43,885 nt of DNA from Bacillota bacterium (GCA_007122335.1 SKTZ01000042.1:1-43885), one strand, 5' to 3'; shown: positions 16,611 to 25,737, counted from the stretch's first letter. Numbers and translations are program-made. Notes: a model not told the origin generated them from the letters alone.

Positions 16611-16638
16611 ATTATGAGAGAAAGAAAGCCTTATACAA
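16611..16638 (-). promoter_or_regulatory. Weak promoter candidate for the NmrA-like gene
   Basis: Minus strand TTGTAT (16633-16638), 16 nt, CATAAT (16611-16616). In the rest of the gap 16463-16840 I see only a small ATACCC/GGGTAT hairpin at 16565-16582. Confidence 0.35.
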
Positions 16639-16840
16639 TAGATCTTTTTATTTTTCTTATTATTCTAAATATTCTGTTTAATTTTCCTTTTTCCTGCTCT
16701 TAAAATTCTTTTCCCCAAAAACTCATAAAATTCAGGACCATCTCCAGACCCTTACTTTTGTAGATCTCAAAAAACACCGAAAGAAAACCCATTTTTACCT
16801 TTTCCCGGCTTTTAGCAGGGTCATTTTATCGTGGTTAAAA

Positions 16841-17665
16841 TTAATTAGCACCTAAAAGTTTACTAAAAAACCTTTTTAAAATCAGGCTGAAAAATACAAC
16901 TCCGACCATCACAGAATAAAAGATAAAATAGGTTGCATAAGATAGATTCTCAAAGAATAGAAAAAACCAGAGGGATAGAAGGTAAAAAACCTGGCCCAAG
17001 CGGATCCATTCTGGTTTTAGAGATATTCCCTGGTCATCGTATAATCGTTCCCTGTCATCCAGAATCCAGACCAAACCTCCCCCCAGAATAGTTAGGGCGA
17101 GGATCATCAAAAAACCAATCCCTGGATTTAAGCTTAAAATATAGCCCGGGGAAAACAGCCCAAAAAAAAGGCTTCCCAGGAAAATCCCCAGGGAAAAAAG
17201 GGCATATTTTCCTAAAAACGGGTTTTTCCCATAACGAAAATAGGAAAAACCAAGGGCAAAACCAAAAAGCAAAATATATACACTGTTGGACTGGGAAAAA
17301 ACCAGAAAAATCGTTACCGCAGTAATTACAAGTAAATCAATGTAGGAAGGAGTTTTCCCGCAAATTTTGGAAATTAAACGGATTAGTAAAACCATCCAAA
17401 AAATTACCCCGAGTTCAATTCCCTCCAAAAAAGGTGCCCCCAGGAGGAAAACTACTCCGGCCAGGAACGCGGATAAATCATTCGCGGGATCAATTTCCCG
17501 GGCTAAGGCCCAGCACAAGAAAAAACCACCAGCAATCAATAAACTTTTCCCGGGGTTTCCGGAAAAAAACCAAAAACCTCCAAATATAATTACAGTTAAA
17601 ATTGCCAGCCAGCGATTGGTCTGGTAAGTAAAATCAATTTTTCTTCCCAGAGAAAATCCCAGCAT
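16841..17665 (-). CDS. Polytopic membrane protein of unknown function
   Basis: 274 residues, about eight to nine hydrophobic helices. A conserved-looking REIDPANDLSAFLAG stretch after helix 2 could be functional, as two acidic residues sit near a membrane boundary. The C-terminus is basic (LILKRFFSKLLGA), as expected for a cytoplasmic end. I do not recognise the family. AGAGGG lies about 5 nt before the ATG. It appears monocistronic, with a good promoter about 100 nt upstream. Confidence 0.65.
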   Translation of the reverse strand: MLGFSLGRKIDFTYQTNRWLAILTVIIFGGFWFFSGNPGKSLLIAGGFFLCWALAREIDPANDLSAFLAGVVFLLGAPFLEGIELGVIFWMVLLIRLISKICGKTPSYIDLLVITAVTIFLVFSQSNSVYILLFGFALGFSYFRYGKNPFLGKYALFSLGIFLGSLFFGLFSPGYILSLNPGIGFLMILALTILGGGLVWILDDRERLYDDQGISLKPEWIRLGQVFYLLSLWFFLFFENLSYATYFIFYSVMVGVVFFSLILKRFFSKLLGAN

Positions 17666-17763
17666 AGACTCCCTCTTTTCGTTTTAATTTTTTTAAACTA
17701 ATTCCCCGTTGGAAAACTTCCCAAAAGTACTTTGATGCCTTTTTCAACCTTACCCCTGCACCT

Positions 17764-17792
17764 ATTTTACTTCGCTACATCATTAGAGTCAA
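17764..17792 (-). promoter_or_regulatory. Promoter of the polytopic membrane protein gene
   Basis: Minus strand TTGACT (17787-17792), 17 nt, TAAAAT (17764-17769). The remainder of the 405-nt gap 17666-18070 holds only the terminator below; I see no further gene. Confidence 0.6.
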
Positions 17793-18021
17793 ACACTTTA
17801 TTTAATCCTGGTTACCCCTAAATCCCCGTGAAAAAAATATTCAAACTAAGTAAAAATCTTTTCCCTATTTCCTCCGGAAGGAATTGAATAAACCCAAACG
17901 CGTCCGGGTTGAATTTTGTTCATGTTTGCCAACCAAGGGAAATTTTCTAATTCGGGAAAAACTAACCAAGCCTGAAATTACTTTCCCCTCCCAAAAACCC
18001 TATTCCCAATCACTGAATTTA

Positions 18022-18061
18022 AAAAAATAACCCTTCCTTTCCAGTGCTGGAGAGGAGGGTT
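18022..18061 (-). terminator. Terminator of the aminotransferase-reductase fusion gene
   Basis: Minus-strand stem ACCCTCCT-TCCAG / CTGGA-AGGA-GGGT with a 2-nt tip, followed by TATTTTTTT. Confidence 0.85.
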
Positions 18062-18070
18062 TTTAAGTTC

Positions 18071-20686
18071 TCAAACTGAAACCTTTTTCCCCTTTAAATT
18101 TATAAAATGATCCCACTTTTTCTGATCAAGGGGGCGGTCAAAACTGCGGAAACCAGCAAGTTCAAATCCGTGTTTTTCCGCTTTTTCCTGGACAAAATTC
18201 ATATCTCGCAGGTTTAAATCCGTTCCCAGACTCATATTGCGATATTCTTTTTCCAGGGCCATTATAAAGGTTTCTGACATACAGGCATAGGCAAGTCCGC
18301 GCTCAAAACCAAAACTCCATCCCCAGTCAGGTTCCCCGGGGACCTTTATCACCCCACCGTCAATTACCAGGACATCCTGTCTTGTTTTTTCAACTTCCCG
18401 GCTAACATTGGGCGGTCTGGATAAATCCAGGACAACGGCTCCTTCTTTCAACATATCTGCAGTAATAAATTCTCCAAGGGAACTTGTAGCGATTACAGCT
18501 ACATCCGAATCCGGGAGACAATCGGGGCAGGAAGAAGAAAGCCGAATAGGGGCTTTTCCTGCTTTGTGGACCCCTTCAGCCCACTGCAAAAATCGGGAAA
18601 GAGGTTCAGATGAGCGGGGAAAATTGTTTTGCTGCAATAGCCAATGACCGATGGAACCAACCGGAAATTTTTCTCCTTTTTCCAGCCTTTTGGCCAGATG
18701 TTTATAAATTCGGGCACAGCCTTTTAACAACCTTTTATAGGCCTTTTCTGGATGGCGGGGATTACCAATCAAATTCAAACCGGCAACTCTTCCAGCTAAA
18801 AGGAGAGAAGCAGCACCCCCGATTGCTCCCGTGGCTCCAACAACACTAACCCTTGATTGAGACAGAGGGAGGTTAATTTCTTGCGAAACTTTCTCCACAG
18901 CATTTACAGCGGAAACAACCGTATAACTATTTCCGGTTGTTACGGGAACCCCTTCTTTTCTTAGATGCAAACCACCCCTGCTTACAACAGAAGTATAAGC
19001 CCCCAGCCCCACGATTTTTGCCCCTCTTTCCCGGGCCATTGCAACAGCCCTGCGAACTTCTTCGAGGGCTTCTTCCCCGGGCATTTCCATTAATTCTTTA
19101 GCAGTTCGGGGAACTATTATAAAATCGCCTCGGGCTGTATTTCCAGTAGAAGATTCAATCCGGGCTTCCGAAACCAGGAAGGGTTCTACCAGGTCGTTCC
19201 ATCTTCGGGTTAACTCTTTTATGTCAACATCTTCCAGCCCTAGCAGGCTCCGGTCAAAATCCCTGTAATTCTCAATATCCAGGGGGTGGGCAACAAAAGC
19301 CCAGCGTCCCTCATCGGGTTCTGCAGGTAGAGGCTTCCGAAGTGGTTTTGCTTTAATCGCCTTGGATGGGTTTGGTTGACTAGTGGTGAGGTGTTTGAGA
19401 ATCGCTGCAGTATTACCCCTGTCCAGGAGATTCGCCATCCTTTTGATCCCCTCCAGGGCAAAATCAATTTCTCCATCAGTTACTGAAAGAGGTGGTTCAA
19501 TCCGAATAACTGTATCTCCGTTTAAAGTTGGCGCCACCCTTATTTTCTCCTGGCATAACAGGTGACTGGAAAGAACAGGAGTAATCATATCCTGATCACC
19601 CATTATCCCCAGAAGGGTTTCGGGGAGATTATAGCGGGAAACCTGAAAATCAATTCCCAGTAAAAATCCCCTTCCCCTGATTTCTTTAATAACTCGGGGA
19701 AATTGCTCTTTAATTTCCTGTAATCCCGCTTTTAGGCGGGCTCCCTTTTTCTGAACCTCGCGCATTAACTGGCCATCGTTCTCAGTGAGAACATCCAGAA
19801 CAGCTAAACCCACCCTGGCTCCCAGGGTATTCCCGGCAAAAGTAGAAGAATGTTTGTTGCCAAAATCATCTGTAAAAGCATCCTGGGTTGCAAGCACTGC
19901 TCCAATGGGAAAAAGCCCTCCCCCCAGGGCCTTGGCCAGGGTAATAATATCAGGGAAAACCCCTTCTTCAGAACATAAAAATAAGTGCCCGGTTCGACCA
20001 AGCCCGGTCTGGATCTCATCAAGAATCAATAAAGTCCCGTACTCCTCACAGATCTTTTTGGCTTCTTTTAAATAACCTTCAGGGGGTTCCACGATGCCCC
20101 CTTCCCCCTGGATAGGTTCCAGGACAAGGGCCGCAATTTCCGTTCCTTTTTTCTTAAATATCTTTCTTAATTCTTCAATATCTCCAAAATCAACAAAACC
20201 AAATCCTTCTACCGGGGCAAAAAAAGGAGTTTGATAAGTATCCCGGCCGGTTGCAGAAAGAGAACCCAGGGTTTTCCCATGAAAACCACCCTTTGTGGCC
20301 AAAATACCTTTCCTTTTGGTCCGGGAACGGGCCATTTTAATAGCTGCTTCCACCGCTTCCGTTCCACTATTGGTAAATGTTACATTCTCAATGCCCGGAG
20401 GAGCAATTTCAACCAGGCGCTGAGCCAATTCTCCGGCAGCGCCTAAAAAAGAGGGTTGAACGAGACTTGGCTCCCCTTTCTTTTCGACTTCCCTTAAAAC
20501 TTTCCAGATCCGTTCTGGATTGTAACCAAAAGGAAGAGCACCGTAGGAGGCTACCATATCCAGGTACCTGTTGCCTTCCTTATCATAAAGCCAGCTGCCC
20601 TCACCCCGAACAAAAGTTTTATCCATATTCAATGACTGCAACAAACTTCCCAGGGTGGGGTTGACATGTTTAATAAATGGGTGCAC
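18071..20686 (-). CDS. Fusion of class III aminotransferase and acyl-ACP-reductase-like (COG5322-type) dehydrogenase
   Basis: 871 residues from a GTG at 20686 with GGAGGTG 6 nt upstream; upstream codons are open but unsupported. Residues about 1-425 are a class III PLP aminotransferase of the ornithine/acetylornithine type: NSGTEAVEAAIKMAR, the PLP aspartate region LLILDEIQTGLGRTG, and the Schiff-base lysine in ITLAKALGGG (Lys252). After a linker, about 460-871 resembles cyanobacterial long-chain acyl-ACP reductase. It has GAKIVGLGAYTSVV, TTGNSYTV, the NADPH motif VVGATGAIGG (about 615-624), IDGGVIKVPG, and LAYACMSE, whose Cys802 aligns with the thioester-forming cysteine of that enzyme. I infer reduction of an acyl thioester to an aldehyde followed by transamination to an amine. 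The acyl chain and amino donor are unknown. Confidence 0.8.
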   Translation of the reverse strand: MHPFIKHVNPTLGSLLQSLNMDKTFVRGEGSWLYDKEGNRYLDMVASYGALPFGYNPERIWKVLREVEKKGEPSLVQPSFLGAAGELAQRLVEIAPPGIENVTFTNSGTEAVEAAIKMARSRTKRKGILATKGGFHGKTLGSLSATGRDTYQTPFFAPVEGFGFVDFGDIEELRKIFKKKGTEIAALVLEPIQGEGGIVEPPEGYLKEAKKICEEYGTLLILDEIQTGLGRTGHLFLCSEEGVFPDIITLAKALGGGLFPIGAVLATQDAFTDDFGNKHSSTFAGNTLGARVGLAVLDVLTENDGQLMREVQKKGARLKAGLQEIKEQFPRVIKEIRGRGFLLGIDFQVSRYNLPETLLGIMGDQDMITPVLSSHLLCQEKIRVAPTLNGDTVIRIEPPLSVTDGEIDFALEGIKRMANLLDRGNTAAILKHLTTSQPNPSKAIKAKPLRKPLPAEPDEGRWAFVAHPLDIENYRDFDRSLLGLEDVDIKELTRRWNDLVEPFLVSEARIESSTGNTARGDFIIVPRTAKELMEMPGEEALEEVRRAVAMARERGAKIVGLGAYTSVVSRGGLHLRKEGVPVTTGNSYTVVSAVNAVEKVSQEINLPLSQSRVSVVGATGAIGGAASLLLAGRVAGLNLIGNPRHPEKAYKRLLKGCARIYKHLAKRLEKGEKFPVGSIGHWLLQQNNFPRSSEPLSRFLQWAEGVHKAGKAPIRLSSSCPDCLPDSDVAVIATSSLGEFITADMLKEGAVVLDLSRPPNVSREVEKTRQDVLVIDGGVIKVPGEPDWGWSFGFERGLAYACMSETFIMALEKEYRNMSLGTDLNLRDMNFVQEKAEKHGFELAGFRSFDRPLDQKKWDHFINLKGKKVSV

Positions 20687-20708
20687 AGTTTCACCTCCAA
20701 AAGGAATA

Positions 20709-20727
20709 TGTGCACAAATGGTGCACA
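20709..20727. promoter_or_regulatory. Palindromic operator candidate
   Basis: TGTGCAC-N5-GTGCACA is a perfect inverted repeat between the -10 box and the start codon of the fusion gene. It lies just downstream of the expected transcription start, where repressors commonly bind. A further GTGCAC covers the start codon at 20681-20686. Confidence 0.5.
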
Positions 20728-20739
20728 CCCTCATATCAA

Positions 20740-20768
20740 ATGATACTAAAAAACAAGAAAAAAAACAA
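20740..20768 (-). promoter_or_regulatory. Promoter of the aminotransferase-reductase fusion gene
   Basis: Minus strand TTGTTT (20763-20768), 17 nt, TATCAT (20740-20745). It partly overlaps the T-tract of the upstream operon terminator. Confidence 0.5.
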
Positions 20769-20785
20769 GGCTAGAAAAAGCCCTG
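20758..20785 (-). terminator. Terminator of the adaptor-permease-propeller-hydrolase operon
   Basis: Minus-strand stem CAGGGCT / AGCCTTG (one G-U pair) with a 6-nt loop and eight T, 58 nt past the hydrolase stop. It marks the 3' end of the operon that begins with the HlyD-type gene. Confidence 0.78.
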
Positions 20786-20842
20786 CTGAAAAAAACAATT
20801 AAATAAACTCTTTTTCCCCTCAAAAACCCATATAAAAACCTT

Positions 20843-21991
20843 TTAATCAGTTTTTCTGGGAACCTCCTTGCTCCCCGAGGTGTGGAAAAGGGTAAAACCC
20901 TGAAATTCTCCTGCTTCCTCCCAAAATTCTATTTGGGCAAACATCATATCAAGCGAAAAAATCTTTCCTTCTTTGGGAATTAAAAGAACCGGGGGTATAT
21001 TTGGTAAATCAAGGTTCAACATACCTTTTTCATAAAAAACTTCCGCCACTCCCCCGGGAGAATAACAAAATTTGCCAAGGAATGCTTCGGCTTTTTCCCT
21101 TTCCATAAAATAGGTTTGCCCCGAACTGATCAGATCATCAAAAACAATGCCCAGGTCGCTCGTATTTAATCCCCTGGAATCCAAAGAAAAAATTTGTTTT
21201 CCTTCATTTTCTCCTGTTGCTATAAGAATTTCTTTTTCCAGGTCAATTTCCCAGGAGAGAGAAAAATCCCCATTCCAAGCCATTAATATCTTCCTTCTCT
21301 CCGGTAAAAAAACAAGAGAAATCCTTGTTGTAGCCTGTCTGGTCTCCCATAGGGCTTTCCATGCATCCTGAACACTGAACGTTTCTCCTTCAGCCAGAAT
21401 AATTTCTTCAAGTAACAGGTACCGCGGACAGGTAATCTCCCCGGGGAGATAACGACTATTATAAAAATTTGTCATCAGGCTAAAATCTCTGGATGTTTCA
21501 ACGACAACAAGCCCATCTTCCTCAACTTCAATGACCATAGCCCCTCCCCAACGGTCTGCAAGATGCAGGTGGAGAAAAAAACCCGGTACTGCAAAAACCT
21601 CCTTACCCTTGAGATATCCTTTAATTTCATTAATATTCCTTGAGTTAGCCAGTGCCCATTGGAAAACTTCAGAAATATACACTCCTCTTTGACCAATAGA
21701 ATAATTGTTTAAAGGCGGTACTGTCTGCAGGGAAGCCATCAGCCCTTGACAATTCATCCCCATGGTTTTCCTATAGTTACCTTCCATCCTGTACTCCAGG
21801 GTAAAATATTTAATATCCCGTCCGCTCCGGTGAATAGAAAAGCGAGCCTGATCCGGTGGGAACCAGTCCAGATTGGAACCGTAAATAGCCTCCTGGCCAA
21901 AAACCGCAAAACTGGAACAGGATTGCCCGGACGCGGTAAATAGAAACAAAACCCAAATTAAAAGAAAAAGCAGGGTTACAATTCTTCTCAT
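20843..21991 (-). CDS. Exported Ntn-hydrolase (linear amide C-N hydrolase / choloylglycine hydrolase-like)
   Basis: 382 residues. A signal peptide (about 1-24) is followed at once by CSSFAVFGQEAIYGSNLDW. This is the pattern of cysteine N-terminal-nucleophile hydrolases: Cys25 would become residue 1 after cleavage, and a G-x-N-x-D follows about 17 residues later. Further support comes from GVYISEVFQWALANS and a late acyl-pocket-like region. Such enzymes cleave linear amides (bile salts, penicillin V, acyl-homoserine lactones) or transfer acyl groups; the substrate here is unknown. It lies 19 nt after a propeller/membrane gene and is the last gene of the operon, which suggests it processes what the permeases handle. 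ATG start with GGGAGA upstream. Confidence 0.72.
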   Translation of the reverse strand: MRRIVTLLFLLIWVLFLFTASGQSCSSFAVFGQEAIYGSNLDWFPPDQARFSIHRSGRDIKYFTLEYRMEGNYRKTMGMNCQGLMASLQTVPPLNNYSIGQRGVYISEVFQWALANSRNINEIKGYLKGKEVFAVPGFFLHLHLADRWGGAMVIEVEEDGLVVVETSRDFSLMTNFYNSRYLPGEITCPRYLLLEEIILAEGETFSVQDAWKALWETRQATTRISLVFLPERRKILMAWNGDFSLSWEIDLEKEILIATGENEGKQIFSLDSRGLNTSDLGIVFDDLISSGQTYFMEREKAEAFLGKFCYSPGGVAEVFYEKGMLNLDLPNIPPVLLIPKEGKIFSLDMMFAQIEFWEEAGEFQGFTLFHTSGSKEVPRKTD

Positions 21992-22010
21992 TTTTATAGA
22001 TCTCCCTTTT

Positions 22011-23699
22011 TCACGGCATAAAGCTTTGAGGTGCTAAAGCCAGGTATAATAAAAATGTATCGGAAAAAATCCAAACCAGGGAGTAAAACAAATATAGGAA
22101 CTCTTCGCCTCCCTTGAACCAGTTTTTACGGGAAACCCATAGAACCGTTGCTGTTGCAACAACACCCGAGAAGAGCATTAAACCGTTATCCGCAGGAGGC
22201 ACGGTGTAAAAGAGGGGAATATATTCCCGAAAAAGGAAAATTAGGATTATTAGAATACCCAAAAATTGAAAACAATTTATTTTCCCTAAAAGTCTGTTTT
22301 TTTGTAAAATATATAGGATAAGGCCAATAAAAAATATGGACAATCCATTCCTAGCAATTAACCCCAGAGATGCGATAAAACTATAGAGAACCATTAAAGA
22401 ACCCTCGATGACAATACTACCAAATCCCTCCTCAACAAACCAGAGTTGCCAGTTGTGGTACCATTTCGCCGAACCAAGTTTGCTGCTGGTAAGACCCCAG
22501 ATCCTATCGTTACTACCATCTACCCGACGGGCCATCATAACAAAGTCGCCTTTATGGTTGTTAATAACCCGGGCCAGACGGTTACTGCTGTATTCATCAG
22601 TAATTCTTTGTGGTTCCAGCAAAATATCTCGTTCACTGTCCAGGTAAGTATACATTAAATTAAACTGCCTTCCAAAATAATCTTCCCATACAATGCCCAG
22701 TTCTCCCTTTTCATTGGAAAAGAGATTTCCGAACAGGGGGAAATTCCTTCCCTGGATTCTCCAGAGAGCTTCTAAATCTCCATTTTGGCCTATACGGGCT
22801 AATTTAACAGTTGACTGGATAATATTAAACCCAGGGTCCCAGATAGAATCAGTCCAGGTAATATAAATTTCTCCAGCATCGTTAACAAAAAAATCGGCGC
22901 CCGGGTCCTCCCGGTAATAAATTGGCTGACCGTTATGTCTACCAAAATAATATGATGCGAAACCAATTTTTTTTGGCTCCTGATTTTTTAGTCCCATGGA
23001 TTCAAGATCAACCGCCTGGTACAGGGCGATTCCCCGGTCGTTTTCGCTTCCCTTCCATTGCATGTGAAGAGTATTATCAGGACCAATTACAAATCTGGGC
23101 AGGCAAAGTAAATTCTCACTTTTAAAAACAAGGAAAGGTTCTTTACCTTTTTTCTCAAACCAAAGCCGGTATTCTTGCTCGGCTCTTTCTATATAAGTAA
23201 TAAATATTTCGCCGCCATGAACAGTGGCAGCAATATCGTGGTTGCGGGAAATATTTTTCCCCAGAGGGGAAAAAGTGATTTCTCCCCCCTGAAAAACCAG
23301 GTATGGCTGATTGCTGCCTTCTTCTCTAGAAACCAGCCCAAAAACAGCTTCTTCCCCATACATCCCCACCGGGAAAAGGAATTCAACCTGCATCTCTGAA
23401 AGCAAATCAATCTCCGCTTCCTGGATTTTTTGTAAATTTTGATCCAGCTTTAGATACTCCAGCCCACTACCCCGACCAGGCTTCAAGCCCAAGTAGTGTA
23501 AGTTCTGGCCATCACCCCAGAAAAATACAGGCCTGAAATCCATACCTCTTTCCCAGTTAAAGAATGATCGAGGAGCATACTTGATATTTTCTTCATTTTC
23601 TTTTTCCTGGAAAGGCAGGGCCAAAGAAATGGAAATTATCCCAATCACCAATAATAGGCCCAACAAACCAATTTTCCAGTTATCTTTTAAGAGGATCAA
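22011..23699 (-). CDS. Propeller-like extracytoplasmic protein with N-terminal anchor and C-terminal membrane domain (copy 1)
   Basis: 562 residues from a TTG at 23699 that overlaps the end of the upstream permease by 20 nt; AAGGGGTG lies about 10 nt upstream. One N-terminal helix (about 8-28) is followed by about 390 outward-facing residues. These contain repeated blade-like strands of the form hydrophobic-x-hydrophobic-x-W (LHMQWKGS, IYITWTDS, LGIVWEDY). Four to five C-terminal helices follow (about 420-560) with the conserved stretches LIARNGLSIFF and WFKGGEEF. It is a clear paralogue of copy 2, with the same segments in the same order and 561 residues. No family is recognised. It may act as a tethered substrate receptor for the fused permease; this is inference from operon pairing. 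Confidence 0.65.
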   Translation of the reverse strand: MILLKDNWKIGLLGLLLVIGIISISLALPFQEKENEENIKYAPRSFFNWERGMDFRPVFFWGDGQNLHYLGLKPGRGSGLEYLKLDQNLQKIQEAEIDLLSEMQVEFLFPVGMYGEEAVFGLVSREEGSNQPYLVFQGGEITFSPLGKNISRNHDIAATVHGGEIFITYIERAEQEYRLWFEKKGKEPFLVFKSENLLCLPRFVIGPDNTLHMQWKGSENDRGIALYQAVDLESMGLKNQEPKKIGFASYYFGRHNGQPIYYREDPGADFFVNDAGEIYITWTDSIWDPGFNIIQSTVKLARIGQNGDLEALWRIQGRNFPLFGNLFSNEKGELGIVWEDYFGRQFNLMYTYLDSERDILLEPQRITDEYSSNRLARVINNHKGDFVMMARRVDGSNDRIWGLTSSKLGSAKWYHNWQLWFVEEGFGSIVIEGSLMVLYSFIASLGLIARNGLSIFFIGLILYILQKNRLLGKINCFQFLGILIILIFLFREYIPLFYTVPPADNGLMLFSGVVATATVLWVSRKNWFKGGEEFLYLFYSLVWIFSDTFLLYLALAPQSFMP

Positions 23700-25737
23700 G
23701 GGAACCGAACACCCCTTTCCCGATAAGATTTGCTGCGAGGACTACTAAAAAAATCATCACAATGGGGCCAATTGCTCTAATATCCCTACCCGCATTCCCC
23801 GCTAAAAAACCCCAGGTATTCGTTTCAATAACTTTTAAATATCCCAGAGAAGACAGCAGAACCATATTACGGCCAAAAAGGATCAAACCCTGGCCCCAGA
23901 TAAGAGGAAAAACATTCCGCAAAAGATGATTCCCCAGGATTTGAAAACGTGAATTACCCAGGGCAAAAGCAGCTTCAACAAACTGATATTCTTTGATAGC
24001 TAGCATTTGAGCCCTAACAATTTTCGCGAGTTCGATCAAGCCAAAAGCCGAAAGGGCAAAGATTATAGCAATATTATCATCAGCTATCATTCCCATCAAT
24101 AAAAAAACCAGGAAAAAAGTTGGCACAGAAGTTAATAAATCAAAAATTGACATCATTCCCCGGTCAAAAGGTCCCCGGATAAAACCCATAATTACCCCGA
24201 AAAAAGTCCCAACAAAAACCCCGATTAAAGTAACAGTAAAGACCAATTTCATGGTTTCTCCCGCGGTAACAAGTACTACGGTAAGGACAGACCGACCTAA
24301 ATGATCAGTCCCAAAAATGTAATCCAGGGACATTGGCTCATTGCGATTTCTCAGGTCAGTAGGAATATCATCTATGGTTTGATAACCGATACTCGAATAA
24401 TAAGCGAAACCAAACCCTATTCCTACGAATATTATTAAACCCACAATTATACCTGGCTTTACAAGGTTGCGGAGAAATTTTCGGATTCCCAGCCAGTTAA
24501 TTTTCAATGAAGGCAGACTAAATTGAAAAGAAGTATTACTGTTTTCCTTTCCGGGCACTTCATCAATTTTTCTCAGGAAGGGATACAATACTCCAATCCC
24601 TGCAATTAAAACTCCCAAACCAATAAAAAACCAGAAGGGGTTCTCTGCATTTTCATATAGAGGAGCCAGCCTCCAGTTATAAAAAATCATTATCGCCAAA
24701 AAAACTGCTCCCAAAAGCAGAGAGTTTTTAAAGTTCGAGGCTTCTTTTTCTCCCTCCAGGGGATTTCTTACCCGGGGGTCTACGAGGGAGTAAAGGAAAT
24801 CTGAAATCAGTGAACCTAAAAGGCTCAAAAAGGAAACAAAACCGGTAACAAAAAGAACAACGTAAAAATCACCCATGTGACTCACAACATTTCTATATAC
24901 AAGGGAACCCAGGCCAGGCCAGTTAAAAAGTCTTTCAACAATAACCATTCCTCCAAAAAAGAAGGGGAAGGAAGAGAAAATAGCTGCCAGGATTGGAATC
25001 ATACTATTCCGGAGGGCGTGCTTGAAAATTACAACCCTTTCCTTTAAACCCTTGGAACGAGCCGTTCGAATATAGTCTTCTTGCATAACCAGGGAAACAG
25101 AGGTTTTAACATGTTCGGAAAAAGTAGCAATATATCCAAGGGAAATGGTAATTGTAGGCAGGATTAAATGTTTTAATCTTATTACAAGAACATCAAACCA
25201 GTTTAAATCCCGGCCGAAAGTATAATATCCTCCAACTGGGAGCCAGCGAAAATACACAACAAATAATAAAATCAAAAGCAAACCCACAGCAAAATCTGGT
25301 ATTGAAATGCCCAACATGGAAAACCCATTAAAAAAACGGGTTAGAAGACTCCTTGGTTTTAAGGCACTGTAAACCCCAATCACAAGACCAACTATAACTG
25401 CAAATAATAGTCCAGGGATAATTAAATTCAGGCTCACCTTCAACCTTTCCCAGAGGACTTCGGCCATCGGAGCACCGGCACCTCTGGTGGCTCCTCCAAC
25501 TCCACCCCAATTGCCCTGCAGGACTTCGGCCATCCAGGCAAAATAATGCCGGGCGGGAGAAACATCCAGTCCGGCTGAACTCCTTTCCCGGGCAATATCA
25601 AAAATTGAAGACGACCGGATTGGAAAAATCCGGGACATCCCCCCTGGAGTGATAGATACTAATGTAAAAACAATAGCCGTCATAAGAAACATTAAAAGCA
25701 GGACTGTTATAACTCTTCTTACAAAAAACCGGTTCAA
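23680..25737 (-). CDS. Single-chain DppB-DppC fused ABC permease (copy 1)
   Basis: 685 residues from a TTG at 25737 with AGAGGTG 6 nt upstream. Residues 1-325 form a complete DppB/OppB-type permease: RRVITVLLLMFLMTAIVFTL at the start, ISIPDFAVGLLLILL, the cytoplasmic EAA-type loop EDYIRTARSKGL (220-231), NWPGLG and DPRVRNP. A joiner with two extra helices spans about 335-390. Residues 415-685 form a DppC-type permease with DYIFGTDHLGRSVL (472-485) and a second EAA loop (FVEAAFALGNSRFQI, 586-600). Normally these are two separate proteins. No ATPase or solute-binding gene is in this operon; the OppD/OppF pair at 31.8-33.9 kb is the nearest candidate. Tandem duplicate of the 27.5-29.5 kb gene. 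Confidence 0.88.
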   Translation of the reverse strand: MNRFFVRRVITVLLLMFLMTAIVFTLVSITPGGMSRIFPIRSSSIFDIARERSSAGLDVSPARHYFAWMAEVLQGNWGGVGGATRGAGAPMAEVLWERLKVSLNLIIPGLLFAVIVGLVIGVYSALKPRSLLTRFFNGFSMLGISIPDFAVGLLLILLFVVYFRWLPVGGYYTFGRDLNWFDVLVIRLKHLILPTITISLGYIATFSEHVKTSVSLVMQEDYIRTARSKGLKERVVIFKHALRNSMIPILAAIFSSFPFFFGGMVIVERLFNWPGLGSLVYRNVVSHMGDFYVVLFVTGFVSFLSLLGSLISDFLYSLVDPRVRNPLEGEKEASNFKNSLLLGAVFLAIMIFYNWRLAPLYENAENPFWFFIGLGVLIAGIGVLYPFLRKIDEVPGKENSNTSFQFSLPSLKINWLGIRKFLRNLVKPGIIVGLIIFVGIGFGFAYYSSIGYQTIDDIPTDLRNRNEPMSLDYIFGTDHLGRSVLTVVLVTAGETMKLVFTVTLIGVFVGTFFGVIMGFIRGPFDRGMMSIFDLLTSVPTFFLVFLLMGMIADDNIAIIFALSAFGLIELAKIVRAQMLAIKEYQFVEAAFALGNSRFQILGNHLLRNVFPLIWGQGLILFGRNMVLLSSLGYLKVIETNTWGFLAGNAGRDIRAIGPIVMIFLVVLAANLIGKGVFGSLDPLKR

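Noticed and set aside
16700-16792. 30-codon minus-strand frame (MGFLSVFFEIYKSKG...) with a weak AAAAGGT RBS
   Set aside because: Too short and without promoter, terminator or recognisable product to call; it could be tested by conservation.
12825-20727. GTGCACC shared by the tRNA-Val acceptor stem and the operator palindrome
   Set aside because: A 7-nt match is expected by chance in this length; no other similarity surrounds it.
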